Source of the DNA: Lachnospiraceae bacterium
GTDB taxonomy: Bacteria > Bacillota > Clostridia > Lachnospirales > Lachnospiraceae
Reading direction: 5' to 3'
NCBI GenBank assembly: GCA_016286035.1
Contig: JAEERY010000053.1
Span: 1-64,000, forward strand
DNA: 64,000 nt
Part shown: positions 36,828 to 46,704 of the stretch, piece after piece
How the letters are laid out: every line of letters begins with the position of its first letter
Position numbering within the stretch: the first letter of the stretch is position 1
Program-made: the position numbers and the translations under genes
Notes under the pieces: model-generated
Told to the model about the DNA's origin: nothing
What the model saw: the letters and a program-made list of their open reading frames with translations, nothing else
The model's database searches: none

Positions 36828-39722
36828 ATGACCAGAAGGATCAGAAGACTTATAGGCGGGATATTCATAATAACTGCGATCATATTTACACAGATCCCGC
36901 CGCGTCTGGCAGAAGCTGCTTCGGTTGCCAAAGAGTATTTTTTGCTGGATGAAGACACATTGACGGAATATACAGGCACGGCCACAACCGTGTCTGTTTC
37001 TGATGATATCAAAGTGATAGGAGAAGAGGCGTTTGCGAACAATCCCTATCTTGGTGTTATCAATATAGGCAAGAACGTAAAGGAGATAAGACACGGTGCG
37101 TTTGCAAACTGTACATATCTTAACCGTGTTATCATCCCTGACAATGTTACATCGATAGGCTCGGCTGCGTTCAGCGGCTGTACCGGTCTTATAAACGTAT
37201 CACTGGGTGCAGGTGTGGAAGAGATCGGAGACGGTGTCTTTGCAGGTTGTAAGAATCTTGCTGGTATAAGTGTTTCAAGAAAGAATGATGACTTCAAATA
37301 TGAAGCGGGAGTTCTTTATGATGATACACAGCAGAAGATCTATACATATCTTTCGGGGAATCAGTACCCGGCATATCAGATGCCCAATTCTGTAGAGCAC
37401 ATAAGCCCGTACAGCTTCTGGGGCAATGAAAATCTTAAAGAGGTCTATCTTAGCAGCAGATTGTGTGAAGTACCTGCTTATTCATTCTCAAACTGCAAGA
37501 ACCTAAAGAGCATACAGATCCCCTACAGTGTAAATTACATAGACGCAAAAGCTTTTGAAAACTGTGTCAACCTTTCGGATGTCGAGATCCCGGGTTCTGT
37601 CACATTTATTTCGCCGACAGCATTTGACGGCTGTCCGAAATTAAACATCATCGCAGATGAGGGAACATATGCGTATGATTATTTCAAGAATTATGAAAAA
37701 TCGGATATAAATGCTTCCGAAGATCAGGATGCTTACGGCATATATAACAATGTCGGTGACGAGATCTATTACAGAAACGGTGATTCAAACAAGGATGATA
37801 ATAACACCTACTCATCACCTGAGAACGTATACAGTCCTTCTTCGGGACTTATAGATGCGAGCAGGGATCCTTCCAATGTGGACTGGATGCCAAGCGTATC
37901 ACCGATGTTTGCCGAAAATGATCCGTCGCTGTTTGGAAAGACTGTCATAGTCGGAGGAAAGGCTGTTTTCTTTATAAACAGAGAGATGGAAGTAAAACAG
38001 ATAGAGAAGGATGATACAGGTTCGACCAATAGTGAACCTGCAGTTACAAATGATCAGACTGTGACGGATTCAGATGATTCTCAGGAAAACACGGATTCAT
38101 CCGATAGCGGAAGCGTCATATATGATTCAGGAAAGGGAGGCTACCTTCCCAAATACACTTATGTCGGTGACAAGATCGCATCACAGGCATATTATGCATC
38201 GAATAATCAGGATGATTTTGTAATCCCTGTAGGAACAAAAGAGATAGGAAGATTCAGCTTTGCAAGAAGCGGTATCAAGAATGTCCGCATACCCGAGGGT
38301 GTGACCAAGATAGGATACGGAGCATTTTATCACTGTGATGTACTTTCGGATGTTTCGATACCTTCAAGCGTTACATATATAGATGGGTATGCATTCGATA
38401 ATACTCTTTATATGAAGAAGTTCATGTCGGATATATCCGGTGAAAAGTTCCTTATAGTTGGTGACGGTATACTGCTAGCATACAACGGATCCGATGAGAC
38501 GGTAAATATTCCGGATAGTGTCAAGAGCATAGCCGCGGGATGCTTTTCGGAGAATGAGAGTATAAAACAGGTTTATGTGCCTGACAGTGTAAGACTCATT
38601 GATTCGGATGCATTCAGAGACTGCAAGAATCTTACTTATATAAACGGGATGAACGGTGTTGAGGCAATAGGTGACAGAGCATTCATGGGATGTCCGTTAA
38701 GCGATGTCACGTTACCGGAAAGCCTTAAATATATCGGACTCAAGGCTTTTGATTTCAGTAAGACCTCAAAAGCGGATAATACAAAAGTTGTTGCATTTAA
38801 AGGAAATGAACTTCCCCTTGTAACAGCTGACGAAACGAGTGAAAGACTCTCTAACAGCGACTACAGGAAGGATGCGCTGTATAATGTATTGTATGCCGTA
38901 GTTGATAAAGGCATTGACGAGTCCATGCTTGAAGGCAGTGTTTTGGATAATGACACACTTGGATTTTCGGGAATAATCGTCAGTATAAATGAAGATGATC
39001 AGACCGCTGATCTGATCGCAAACAGGATATTTTCCGGTGATGTATTAGCTTCTGTAAGCGACACGTTCATATATAATTCAAAAGAGTATAGGATAAACGG
39101 ACTTGACTCTGTAAGTCCGGCATCCGAACCTTATAAGTCGAGTCAGGCTTCGAAAGATGTGGAAACTCTTCATAACGGATCATCGGAAAGCGGATACAGT
39201 GCAAGGCTTTCTGAAGATGAGAATGTCGGCAGACTGTATGTGGATGACAGCTTAAGCGCAAAAGAGGCATTAAACCTTGCATACAGTAAACTGTTCGGTT
39301 CCGATGTTTCAGATCTTACGGCTTATGAGATAAAGCTTAAGGATCCTACCGACAACGTTGATATAAAACGTCTCGGTCAATCGGTTTTGTATGTGACGGT
39401 TCCGCTTGAAAAAGAAGGAGGAATGTATCATGTCATCACACTGGATGATGACGGTCAGCTTGAAGAACTGAAAGCAAGTGTCGATGCTTCAAACAAGAGC
39501 ATCACATTTGAAACAAGTCATCTGTCGTATTTCGGTATCTATACCACTGGAGATGACAATATGGTCTTAAATGTCAAGGACGGTAAGCTTGTTAAGAATT
39601 ACAGACTGGATGAATCACCCGATACCGGAGATCATTCATTCTCTGTATATTATGTGATAGCGATATTACTCTTGTCTGTCGGGCTGATCATGGTATTCAG
39701 CAGAAAGAAAAGAGTCAGATAA
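36828..39722 (+). CDS. Second BspA-family surface protein with SPDTGD sorting signal
   Basis: A 964-residue secreted protein starting 13 bases after its larger neighbour, with only a weak ribosome site (ACAGGTAA), so translation may depend on coupling. A signal peptide (RRLIGGIFIITAIIFTQIPP to LAEAA) precedes an LRR_5 block at residues ~60-285, with units such as VTSIGSAAFSGCTGLINVSL. An acidic Ser/Asp-rich linker (TDSDDSQENTDSSDSGS, about 405-430) follows, then a second LRR_5 block (~445-660) and a C-terminal domain I do not recognise. The ending SPDTGD (930-935), hydrophobic helix and RKKRVR form a sorting signal. It shares organisation with the upstream protein but not its length. The two are probably anchored by the same sortase. 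Confidence 0.9.
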   Translation: MTRRIRRLIGGIFIITAIIFTQIPPRLAEAASVAKEYFLLDEDTLTEYTGTATTVSVSDDIKVIGEEAFANNPYLGVINIGKNVKEIRHGAFANCTYLNRVIIPDNVTSIGSAAFSGCTGLINVSLGAGVEEIGDGVFAGCKNLAGISVSRKNDDFKYEAGVLYDDTQQKIYTYLSGNQYPAYQMPNSVEHISPYSFWGNENLKEVYLSSRLCEVPAYSFSNCKNLKSIQIPYSVNYIDAKAFENCVNLSDVEIPGSVTFISPTAFDGCPKLNIIADEGTYAYDYFKNYEKSDINASEDQDAYGIYNNVGDEIYYRNGDSNKDDNNTYSSPENVYSPSSGLIDASRDPSNVDWMPSVSPMFAENDPSLFGKTVIVGGKAVFFINREMEVKQIEKDDTGSTNSEPAVTNDQTVTDSDDSQENTDSSDSGSVIYDSGKGGYLPKYTYVGDKIASQAYYASNNQDDFVIPVGTKEIGRFSFARSGIKNVRIPEGVTKIGYGAFYHCDVLSDVSIPSSVTYIDGYAFDNTLYMKKFMSDISGEKFLIVGDGILLAYNGSDETVNIPDSVKSIAAGCFSENESIKQVYVPDSVRLIDSDAFRDCKNLTYINGMNGVEAIGDRAFMGCPLSDVTLPESLKYIGLKAFDFSKTSKADNTKVVAFKGNELPLVTADETSERLSNSDYRKDALYNVLYAVVDKGIDESMLEGSVLDNDTLGFSGIIVSINEDDQTADLIANRIFSGDVLASVSDTFIYNSKEYRINGLDSVSPASEPYKSSQASKDVETLHNGSSESGYSARLSEDENVGRLYVDDSLSAKEALNLAYSKLFGSDVSDLTAYEIKLKDPTDNVDIKRLGQSVLYVTVPLEKEGGMYHVITLDDDGQLEELKASVDASNKSITFETSHLSYFGIYTTGDDNMVLNVKDGKLVKNYRLDESPDTGDHSFSVYYVIAILLLSVGLIMVFSRKKRVR

Positions 39723-39767
39723 TATCATACATGAGGGGAAAAACAAATATCGGAAGGGGTTTACATT

Positions 39768-41999
39768 ATGGATTTAAAGAAAAGCAGCCAAAAGAAGGCT
39801 GAAGACGCAAAGAACAAAACGGCTTCATTGAAGGAAAAGGTGGACCTCAAAAGATTATTTGGAAAGATCGCAGGAAAGAGTAAAGTTCCCACTGCAAAAA
39901 ATTCTAAAGTGGCAGGAGCATTATATTCGATCAGGAATAAGATCATTCTTTGTTTCCTGATACCCATAGTGTTCATGGTCATCATAGGTCTTGTGGCATA
40001 CAACAAGGCTTCTGACGGTATGCAGGAGAAGTTTATGGAATCCACCGGCCAGACAATATACATGGCCATGGAGAAGATCGACCTCAATAACAGTTTTATA
40101 GCCCAGCAGGCATATACCTATGCTTACGACAAGGATCTGGGATCGTATTTCTTGGGGCTTTCGGAAGCTAGTGAAACTGCAGATATCCTTAAAAAGACAA
40201 GATCAAGTCTTGCTACCATACAAAAGAGCAATCCGAGTATCATGAATATCATCATCAATACGGGATCGGATCTTCAGGCTCTTACCACTGTTGCACATGA
40301 TTCCGGAACACTTGTATACGGTAATTTCGAGGATTATGTCGCATCTGCTCCTATGGATGGCAAAAAGCTCAAGCCCTGGATCGATTCTCATGAAGTCTTA
40401 GATTCACACTTGGGTCTCAAATCGGAGGATTCGATTCTTTCTTATCAGACATATTCCGAAAAGAAGACGGCTGCGATCATATTTGATATATCGTCGGCTT
40501 ATATAGAAGATTCACTTAAAGAGATCGATCTTGGTGAAGGAAGCATAATAGGTTTTGTTACCGAAAACGGTCGTGAAGTCATAAGTGAAAATATTGAAGA
40601 AGGTAAAAAATCTTCTCTTAAAGCAGGACAGAGCGTATTCTTCGGACAGGATTTCTACAATGCCATAGATCAGGTCGCTGCAGAAGTCGAAGAAGGCTCT
40701 GAAGAAGCAGAGGCTGTCATGAGAGGTTCTGCAGAGATCAGATATCTAGGAGAAAAGTATCTGTTCATATACAGCAGGAGCAGTCTTTGCGGCGCAACGC
40801 TTTGTGCACTTGTTCCGAAGGATATCGTTACATCACAGGCTGAATCGATAAAGGTTGTTACGATATCGCTGGTTATCCTTGCCAGCCTGATCGCCGGACT
40901 GTTCGGACTGTTCATAGCTTACGGCATTCAGAGAAACATGAAGCGTATCGGCAGATCTCTCGGTGAAGTTGAAAAGGGTGATCTTACCGTTAAAGTAAAG
41001 GCAACCGGAAGAGACGAGTTTACTGATCTTGCGTTCGCCGCCAACAACATGATAGCCAACAACAAGCATCTGGTAACGCAGGTAAGCAATGCGACGCAGG
41101 AACTGGAAGCTTCGGCCGGTGATGTAAGAGAGGCTGCCGAAGTCATAGACAGTTATTCTCATCAGATATCTGATGTTGTCGGAACTATCAATCAGGGCAT
41201 GGAAAGACAGTCTAGACATGCAAATGATTGTGTTGATAAGACAAAGCAGCTCTCGGAAGAGATCAAAGGGATAAACAATACAATGACATCGGTCGAAAGT
41301 CTTGTCGTGGATACGGAGAAGATGATCGGCGAAGGCATGGAAAAGGTAAGCTTCCTTGGAGAGAGAGCTAAAGATACCAATGAGATCACCACGGAAGTGG
41401 GAAGCAGTATCGAGAAGCTTCGCAAGGAAACAGAGCAGATAAACAGTTTTGTAACCATGATCTCGGATATAGCGGGTCAGACAAACCTGCTTTCACTCAA
41501 TGCGTCCATAGAGGCCGCAAGAGCGGGTGATGCGGGAAGGGGCTTCAGTGTTGTTGCCGAAGAGATAAGAAAACTTGCCGATCAGTCAAAGAACGCTGCA
41601 AAAGAGATACAGAACAATGTAGAAAAGATCACTGGACATACACAGGAGACCGTTTCTTCGGCACATAAGGCTGTCGAGATGGTAGCGGCACAGACCCAGG
41701 CTGTTGATGAGGTTGTAGCCATCTTCCATAAGATGAATGAACAGATGGGAGAGGTCGTCAAGTCTCTAGAGGATATTGTGAGCAATACTGAAAGAGCTGA
41801 TATGCTAAGAGGCGAGACGCTTGATACCGTAAGGAACATGTCTCAGATCATCGATGACAGCGCAGCGGGAGCATCGGCTGTAAATGAGGTTATAGATGAG
41901 CTTGTGAGAAATGTCGGCAACCTTAATAAGGTTTCGGAAAACCTTGACAGAAATATGGAAGGGTTAAAGACCGAGATCTCAGCGTTCAAAACTGAATAG
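39768..41999 (+). CDS. Methyl-accepting chemotaxis protein
   Basis: A 743-residue transmembrane chemoreceptor. An unusually long basic cytoplasmic N-terminus (~60 residues) precedes the first membrane segment ([19 protein letters not shown]). An extracellular sensor domain of ~280 residues, Cache-like by size and position, follows. Then come the second segment ([22 protein letters not shown]), a HAMP domain ([20 protein letters not shown]), and the signalling domain with the conserved hairpin tip [20 protein letters not shown] and [21 protein letters not shown]. It should control CheA; its ligand is unknown. It starts 45 bases after the second BspA gene with GGAAGGGG as ribosome site and no terminator between, so it may be transcribed with the surface proteins. 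A terminator follows. Confidence 0.95.
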   Translation: MDLKKSSQKKAEDAKNKTASLKEKVDLKRLFGKIAGKSKVPTAKNSKVAGALYSIRNKIILCFLIPIVFMVIIGLVAYNKASDGMQEKFMESTGQTIYMAMEKIDLNNSFIAQQAYTYAYDKDLGSYFLGLSEASETADILKKTRSSLATIQKSNPSIMNIIINTGSDLQALTTVAHDSGTLVYGNFEDYVASAPMDGKKLKPWIDSHEVLDSHLGLKSEDSILSYQTYSEKKTAAIIFDISSAYIEDSLKEIDLGEGSIIGFVTENGREVISENIEEGKKSSLKAGQSVFFGQDFYNAIDQVAAEVEEGSEEAEAVMRGSAEIRYLGEKYLFIYSRSSLCGATLCALVPKDIVTSQAESIKVVTISLVILASLIAGLFGLFIAYGIQRNMKRIGRSLGEVEKGDLTVKVKATGRDEFTDLAFAANNMIANNKHLVTQVSNATQELEASAGDVREAAEVIDSYSHQISDVVGTINQGMERQSRHANDCVDKTKQLSEEIKGINNTMTSVESLVVDTEKMIGEGMEKVSFLGERAKDTNEITTEVGSSIEKLRKETEQINSFVTMISDIAGQTNLLSLNASIEAARAGDAGRGFSVVAEEIRKLADQSKNAAKEIQNNVEKITGHTQETVSSAHKAVEMVAAQTQAVDEVVAIFHKMNEQMGEVVKSLEDIVSNTERADMLRGETLDTVRNMSQIIDDSAAGASAVNEVIDELVRNVGNLNKVSENLDRNMEGLKTEISAFKTE

Positions 42000-42020
42000 A
42001 CTTTGTAGTGAATAAGGAAT

Positions 42021-42064
42021 TCTACCCTGAGGACAAAGGATATGTCTTCGGGGTAGTTTTATGT
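42021..42064 (+). terminator. Rho-independent terminator after the chemoreceptor gene
   Basis: CTACCCTGAGGAC pairs with GTCTTCGGGGTAG around a nine-base loop, followed by TTTTATG. Confidence 0.8.
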
Positions 42065-42077
42065 TGGAATTTTGAGG

Positions 42078-42106
42078 TTGACATAGACGGTATAATTGTA
42101 TACAAT
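42078..42106 (+). promoter_or_regulatory. Promoter with embedded GntR-type operator
   Basis: TTGACA (42078-42083), 17 bases, TACAAT (42101-42106) is a near-consensus promoter. The 12-base perfect palindrome ATTGTATACAAT (42095-42106) covers the whole -10 box. Its core TTGTATACAA fits the FadR-subgroup consensus for GntR regulators (GTA then TAC inside T..A). A GntR/FCD regulator is the second gene of the operon, so repression by its own product is likely. TATAAT at 42091-42096 overlaps the site too. Confidence 0.8.
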
Positions 42107-42147
42107 CATACGAGTGAACAATTTTCGTTTATAAGGGAGATTATGAT

Positions 42148-43557
42148 ATGTACGAATTTGAAGGATTTCACAACAGTCCGGTTCAGATGAACCCCAAAAA
42201 CAATCTTTTAGAGATAGAAGAACACATGTATATTCTGGATGATGTTGAGAAACCCAATGTTTTCAGAAATATGTTTCCGTATTCGGAGATACCAAAGATT
42301 CCGTTCAATAACAGGATAGTACCTACAAATATGCCTAAGGATATCTGGATCACGGATACTACATTCAGAGACGGTCAGCAGTCCCGTGCGCCTTACAGCA
42401 CAGAACAGATAGTCACGATATACGATTATCTCAACAGACTCGGCGGTCCCAACGGAATGATCAGAGCCAGCGAATTCTTCTTATACAGCAAGAAGGACAG
42501 GGATGCTGTTTATAAATGTATGGAAAGAGGATATGAGTTCCCTGAAGTTACAAGCTGGATCAGAGCCAGCAAGGAAGATTTTAAGCTTGTTAAAGAGATC
42601 GGAATGAAAGAGACCGGAATTCTGGTAAGCTGTTCAGACTATCATATCTTCTTAAAGCTTAAGATGACAAGAAAACAGGCTATGGAGCATTACTTAAGCG
42701 TTGTAAGACAGTGCCTTGATGAAGGTATCGCAGTCAGATGTCATCTTGAGGATATAACAAGAGCGGATATATACGGATTTGTTGTTCCTTTCTGTGTTGA
42801 GCTCATGAAGCTTATGAAGGAATACAATATCCCCGTTAAGATCAGAGCCTGCGATACGATGGGATATGGCGTGAACTTCTCCGGTGCCGTTATACCCAGA
42901 AGCGTTCAGGGTATCATCTATGCGCTTCATACTAACGGCGGTGTTCCTCATGAACTCCTGGAGTGGCACGGACATAATGATTTCTATAAGGCTGTTGTTA
43001 ATTCGACAACCGCATGGTTATACGGATGCAGTGCCGTAAATACATCACTTTTCGGAATAGGCGAGAGAACCGGTAACACACCTCTTGAAGCCATGGTATT
43101 TGAGTATGCACAGCTTAAGGGTGATCTTAACGGAATGGATACTACCGTTATCACAGAGCTTGCACAGTATTACGAGAAAGAGATCGGATACAAGATCCCT
43201 CCGAGAACTCCGTTTGTTGGAAAGAATTTCAATGTAACAAGAGCAGGAATACATGCAGACGGTCTTTTAAAGAATGAAGAGATCTACAACATATTTGATA
43301 CGGAGAAATTCCTTAATCGTCCGGTGCTGTGTGCGGTAAGCAATACATCCGGACTTGCAGGTATCGCTCACTGGATCAATACATATTATAAGCTTCCCGA
43401 TGAGAAGAAGGTCGACAAGGGATCTCAGCTGGTGCGTGAGGTTAAGGAATGGGTTGACGGAGAATACGAGTCGGGACGTGTAACTGTGCTCACGGATGAG
43501 GAGCTTATCGCTGTTATAGATAAGAACTGTAAGAAGCTTGGAATCGAATTGGTGTAA
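42148..43557 (+). CDS. Probable Re-citrate synthase (homocitrate/isopropylmalate synthase family)
   Basis: A 469-residue TIM-barrel acyl-CoA lyase-like enzyme. The catalytic core has DIWITDTTFRDGQQSRAPYS, VRCHLEDITRADI, KIRACDTMGYG, LEWHGHNDFYKAVVNS and GERTGNTPLEA, and a later NVTRAGIHADGLLKN. This resembles the Re-face citrate synthase of Clostridium kluyveri, which makes citrate from acetyl-CoA and oxaloacetate in anaerobes lacking ordinary citrate synthase. Homocitrate or 2-isopropylmalate synthase are alternatives. Isocitrate dehydrogenase encoded two genes later argues strongly for citrate and a route to 2-oxoglutarate and glutamate. No aconitase lies in the window. AAGGGAGA at 42133-42140 supports the ATG at 42148. 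Confidence 0.87.
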   Translation: MYEFEGFHNSPVQMNPKNNLLEIEEHMYILDDVEKPNVFRNMFPYSEIPKIPFNNRIVPTNMPKDIWITDTTFRDGQQSRAPYSTEQIVTIYDYLNRLGGPNGMIRASEFFLYSKKDRDAVYKCMERGYEFPEVTSWIRASKEDFKLVKEIGMKETGILVSCSDYHIFLKLKMTRKQAMEHYLSVVRQCLDEGIAVRCHLEDITRADIYGFVVPFCVELMKLMKEYNIPVKIRACDTMGYGVNFSGAVIPRSVQGIIYALHTNGGVPHELLEWHGHNDFYKAVVNSTTAWLYGCSAVNTSLFGIGERTGNTPLEAMVFEYAQLKGDLNGMDTTVITELAQYYEKEIGYKIPPRTPFVGKNFNVTRAGIHADGLLKNEEIYNIFDTEKFLNRPVLCAVSNTSGLAGIAHWINTYYKLPDEKKVDKGSQLVREVKEWVDGEYESGRVTVLTDEELIAVIDKNCKKLGIELV

Positions 43558-43560
43558 GTT

Positions 43561-44262
43561 ATGGCAAATTATGATGTGAAAAACGAAGTCACTGATAAGT
43601 ATTCCTTGAGAGGCAGGGTATATCATAAGATCAGGGACAATATATTAAATGGTATATATAAGGAAAACGAGGAGCTCAAGGAAGTCGCAATAGGCGAGGA
43701 ACTTGGAGTATCTCGTACGCCTGTCAGAGAAGCGTTCAGACAGCTTGAGCTTGAAGGCCTTATTCAGATCATACCCAATAAGGGAGCATATGTGACGGGC
43801 ATTACGGTCAAGGATGTTCAGGATATATACATGATGAGGTCAAAGCTTGAGGGGCTTGCTGCCCGCTGGGCTACAACGAACATCACTGAGGCTCAGATGG
43901 AAGAGATGGAAGAGAATATCTATCTTTCCGAGTTTCATGCTTCCAAGGGCCATCTTGAACAGATAGCGACTCTGGATAACAGGTTTCATGAGATACTTTA
44001 CGAAGCATGTAACAGCAAGATGCTGGAGCATCAGCTCAGAGACTTCCATGAATATGTTCTTAGGGTTAGGAAGCGTACTCTTTCGCAGTTTAAGCGAAGC
44101 AGTGAGTCAACCAAGGAACACAGGGAGATAATGGAGGCCATAAAGGCAGGGGATGCCGACAGAGCCGAGGAAGCAGCTAATCGACATATTGTCAATGCAT
44201 ATGATAATATGGTTAAGAACGGACTTAAAGAAGCCTACGAGGGCACTAAAAAAGGAGAGTAA
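43561..44262 (+). CDS. GntR-family transcriptional regulator (FadR/FCD subgroup)
   Basis: A 233-residue DNA-binding regulator. Residues ~15-80 are a winged helix-turn-helix with [20 protein letters not shown] and [19 protein letters not shown]. Residues ~85-220 are an all-helical FCD ligand domain that often binds a metal and a carboxylic acid; [15 protein letters not shown] and the later [13 protein letters not shown] hold the usual His and Asp ligands. It lies between Re-citrate synthase and isocitrate dehydrogenase, 3 bases after the first and 8 before the second. The operon promoter carries a matching palindrome. The ligand could be citrate, isocitrate or 2-oxoglutarate, by inference. Confidence 0.93.
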   Translation: MANYDVKNEVTDKYSLRGRVYHKIRDNILNGIYKENEELKEVAIGEELGVSRTPVREAFRQLELEGLIQIIPNKGAYVTGITVKDVQDIYMMRSKLEGLAARWATTNITEAQMEEMEENIYLSEFHASKGHLEQIATLDNRFHEILYEACNSKMLEHQLRDFHEYVLRVRKRTLSQFKRSSESTKEHREIMEAIKAGDADRAEEAANRHIVNAYDNMVKNGLKEAYEGTKKGE

Positions 44263-44270
44263 TAGACAGC

Positions 44271-45479
44271 ATGGATAAGATTAAGATGACAACACCTATC
44301 GTTGAGATGGACGGAGACGAGATGACCAGAATTCTCTGGCAGATGATAAAGGATGAGCTTTTGCTCCCTTATATCGATCTTAACACGGAGTATTACGATC
44401 TTGGACTCGTACACAGAAATGAGACAAACGATCAGGTTACCATAGACAGTGCAAATGCAACAAAGAAGTATGGCGTTGCCGTTAAATGCGCTACCATCAC
44501 ACCCAACCAGGCAAGAATGAGCGAGTATGACTTAAAGGAGATGTGGAAGAGCCCTAACGGAACAATAAGAGCAATGCTTGACGGAACCGTTTTCCGTACA
44601 CCCATTATCGTAAAGGGTATCGAACCCTGCGTAAGAAACTGGGAAAAGCCCATAACTCTTGCAAGACATGCTTACGGTGATGTTTACAAGAACGTTGAGA
44701 TAATTGTTCCCGGTGAAGGAACTGCTAAACTTGTATTCACGGACAAGGACGGAAATACAAAGGAAGAAGTGATCCATGAGTTTAAGGGTGCAGGTGTGAT
44801 TCAGGGTATGCATAATACCAATAAATCCATCGAGAGTTTTGCACGTGCATGCTTTACATATGCGATCGCTTTAAAGCAGGATATCTGGTTTGCGACAAAA
44901 GATACCATATCAAAGAAGTACGATCATACATTCAAGGATATATTCGCAGAAATATTTGAAAAAGAGTTTAAGGATAAATTTGACGAGCTCGGTATCGAGT
45001 ATTTCTACACACTTATAGATGATGCCGTTGCAAGAGTTATGAAGAGCAAAGGCGGATTCATCTGGGCGTGCAAGAACTATGACGGAGACGTTATGAGTGA
45101 CATGGTAAGCTCTGCCTTCGGTTCGCTTGCGATGATGACGAGTGTACTTGTTTCACCCGACGGTGTATATGAGTATGAGGCTGCACACGGAACGGTTCAG
45201 AGACATTACTATAAGCATCTTAAAGGCGAAGAGACCAGCACAAACTCGGTTGCTACGATATTTGCATGGACGGGAGCTTTAAGAAAGAGAGGCGAACTTG
45301 ATAAAAACGATGATCTTGTAAAGTTTGCCGATGCTCTTGAAAAAGCAACACTTTCGACCATTGAATCGGGAAAGATGACAAAGGACCTTGCGCTTATCAC
45401 AAGCCTTAAGGATGTGACAGTCTTAAATTCACAGGACTTCATCAAAGCCATAAGAGAAGAACTTGATAAAATATTATAA
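44271..45479 (+). CDS. icd: NADP-type isocitrate dehydrogenase (eukaryote-like class)
   Basis: A 402-residue enzyme oxidising isocitrate to 2-oxoglutarate and CO2. It begins [20 protein letters not shown] and carries [19 protein letters not shown] (isocitrate binding), KTKYDHTF-like [27 protein letters not shown] (catalytic Tyr/Asp region) and [29 protein letters not shown]. The last is typical of the homodimeric NADP enzymes shared with eukaryotes, unlike E. coli Icd. It is the third gene of the regulated operon and supplies the glutamate precursor. The ribosome site is AAAGGAG. Confidence 0.96.
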   Translation: MDKIKMTTPIVEMDGDEMTRILWQMIKDELLLPYIDLNTEYYDLGLVHRNETNDQVTIDSANATKKYGVAVKCATITPNQARMSEYDLKEMWKSPNGTIRAMLDGTVFRTPIIVKGIEPCVRNWEKPITLARHAYGDVYKNVEIIVPGEGTAKLVFTDKDGNTKEEVIHEFKGAGVIQGMHNTNKSIESFARACFTYAIALKQDIWFATKDTISKKYDHTFKDIFAEIFEKEFKDKFDELGIEYFYTLIDDAVARVMKSKGGFIWACKNYDGDVMSDMVSSAFGSLAMMTSVLVSPDGVYEYEAAHGTVQRHYYKHLKGEETSTNSVATIFAWTGALRKRGELDKNDDLVKFADALEKATLSTIESGKMTKDLALITSLKDVTVLNSQDFIKAIREELDKIL

Positions 45480-45495
45480 TCTTTAACGTTAAAGA
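45480..45495. other. 16-base perfect palindrome after icd
   Basis: TCTTTAACGTTAAAGA reads the same on both strands and begins at the base after the icd stop codon. No T run follows, and the ribosome site of the next gene (AAGGATC) abuts it. It could be a DNA-binding site or a small RNA hairpin. Confidence 0.7.
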
Positions 45496-45506
45496 AGGAT
45501 CTTATA

Positions 45507-46700
45507 ATGAAGAACTTAAGAAAGATAACATATTTACTTATTCTTACAATGTGCCTTGTTCTGTTTTCGGTATGCTGTATCAAGCATGACTGGCAGGAAG
45601 CTACCTGTGAGGAACCTGAAACATGCAGCAAGTGCGGAAAGACCAGGGGCGAAGAACTCGGTCATGACTGGGAGAAAGCTACCTGTGAAAAGCCAAAGAC
45701 ATGTAAAATATGCGGCGAGACAAAAGGAAAAGAACTCGGCCATGATTGGATAGAGGCCACATGCGAGTCACCCAAGACATGTAAAAGATGTGACAAGACG
45801 GAAGGAGAGCCTCTTGAACATGAGTGGACCTTTGCGACTGTCAATGAACCCAAGCATTGTATAAACTGCGGTAAGACGGAAGGTGATCCGGTAAGCGTTG
45901 AGATGATCTCAATGGATGACATTACCGGCGGTGGCTGGGATTATGTCTGTGCTTATGAGGATTCGATAGTCTGTGCAAAGCAGAAAGGGAATGAAGTAAA
46001 AGCAGGATTTTATGATTATAACGGTGCTGTTTTAAATGAGATCTCTTATTCAATAGCAAATGCCAATTCATGGAGCTATACGATGCCAAGCGACATCAAT
46101 AATAAGATAGGTCTTCAGACAACGCTGTTTGACCGTAATGATAACGGTACCATAAGACTTTATGATCCGCGCGGAAATGAGCTTAAGGATATCGATATAA
46201 AGTATCCTTTTTCATACAGCTACATGTATCTTTCGAGAGTAGCGGATGATCAGAGATATCTTGCAGAGGTTAATGCCGAGAATAATCAGATCGCGTACTG
46301 GCTTGATACAGAAACTCTTGAGCTGATCGATGCAAAGAAACAGAATCATGTGCTCTGGGGCATCGATTACGATTATGATGCGAGCAGATACAGTTATATT
46401 ACCAGAATGATAAACGGCGGTATGAGCGGATTCTTTGTCGGTGATGCTGATGAAACTCACTGGGGATATCTTGATGATGATCAAAATGAGATAGCCATGT
46501 ACAAGGATGCGACGGAGTTCAATATATACGGTTATGCGCTTGTTTCAAATGACGGAAATTCTTACGATATAATCGATAAGGATTTCAATGTAGTCGGAGA
46601 AAATGTGATCCAAGGTGAAGGCGCATATTTAAGATCCGGCAACAGTCCTGTATTTGCCGTGAAGACTGCAAGCGGTTATAAAGATCTTTTGGTTAAATAA
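45507..46700 (+). CDS. Secreted protein with four Cys-pair repeats, unknown function
   Basis: A 397-residue exported protein. The N-terminus is a signal peptide (KITYLLILTMCLVLFSVCC); the Cys pair at 23-24 hints at lipid attachment but the lipobox is imperfect. Residues ~27-130 are four 26-residue repeats of the form HDWxxATCExPKTCxxCGxTxG, the first three with three Cys and the last partly degraded. Such repeats are common in secreted Lachnospiraceae proteins; they look like small disulfide or metal-binding knots. Residues ~130-397 form a domain with repeated short strand motifs (GDADETHWGYLDDDQNEIAMY), possibly a WG-like or propeller-like fold. It sits between icd and an unrelated repair-type gene. 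No function is assigned. Confidence 0.8.
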   Translation: MKNLRKITYLLILTMCLVLFSVCCIKHDWQEATCEEPETCSKCGKTRGEELGHDWEKATCEKPKTCKICGETKGKELGHDWIEATCESPKTCKRCDKTEGEPLEHEWTFATVNEPKHCINCGKTEGDPVSVEMISMDDITGGGWDYVCAYEDSIVCAKQKGNEVKAGFYDYNGAVLNEISYSIANANSWSYTMPSDINNKIGLQTTLFDRNDNGTIRLYDPRGNELKDIDIKYPFSYSYMYLSRVADDQRYLAEVNAENNQIAYWLDTETLELIDAKKQNHVLWGIDYDYDASRYSYITRMINGGMSGFFVGDADETHWGYLDDDQNEIAMYKDATEFNIYGYALVSNDGNSYDIIDKDFNVVGENVIQGEGAYLRSGNSPVFAVKTASGYKDLLVK

Positions 46701-46704
46701 GTTT

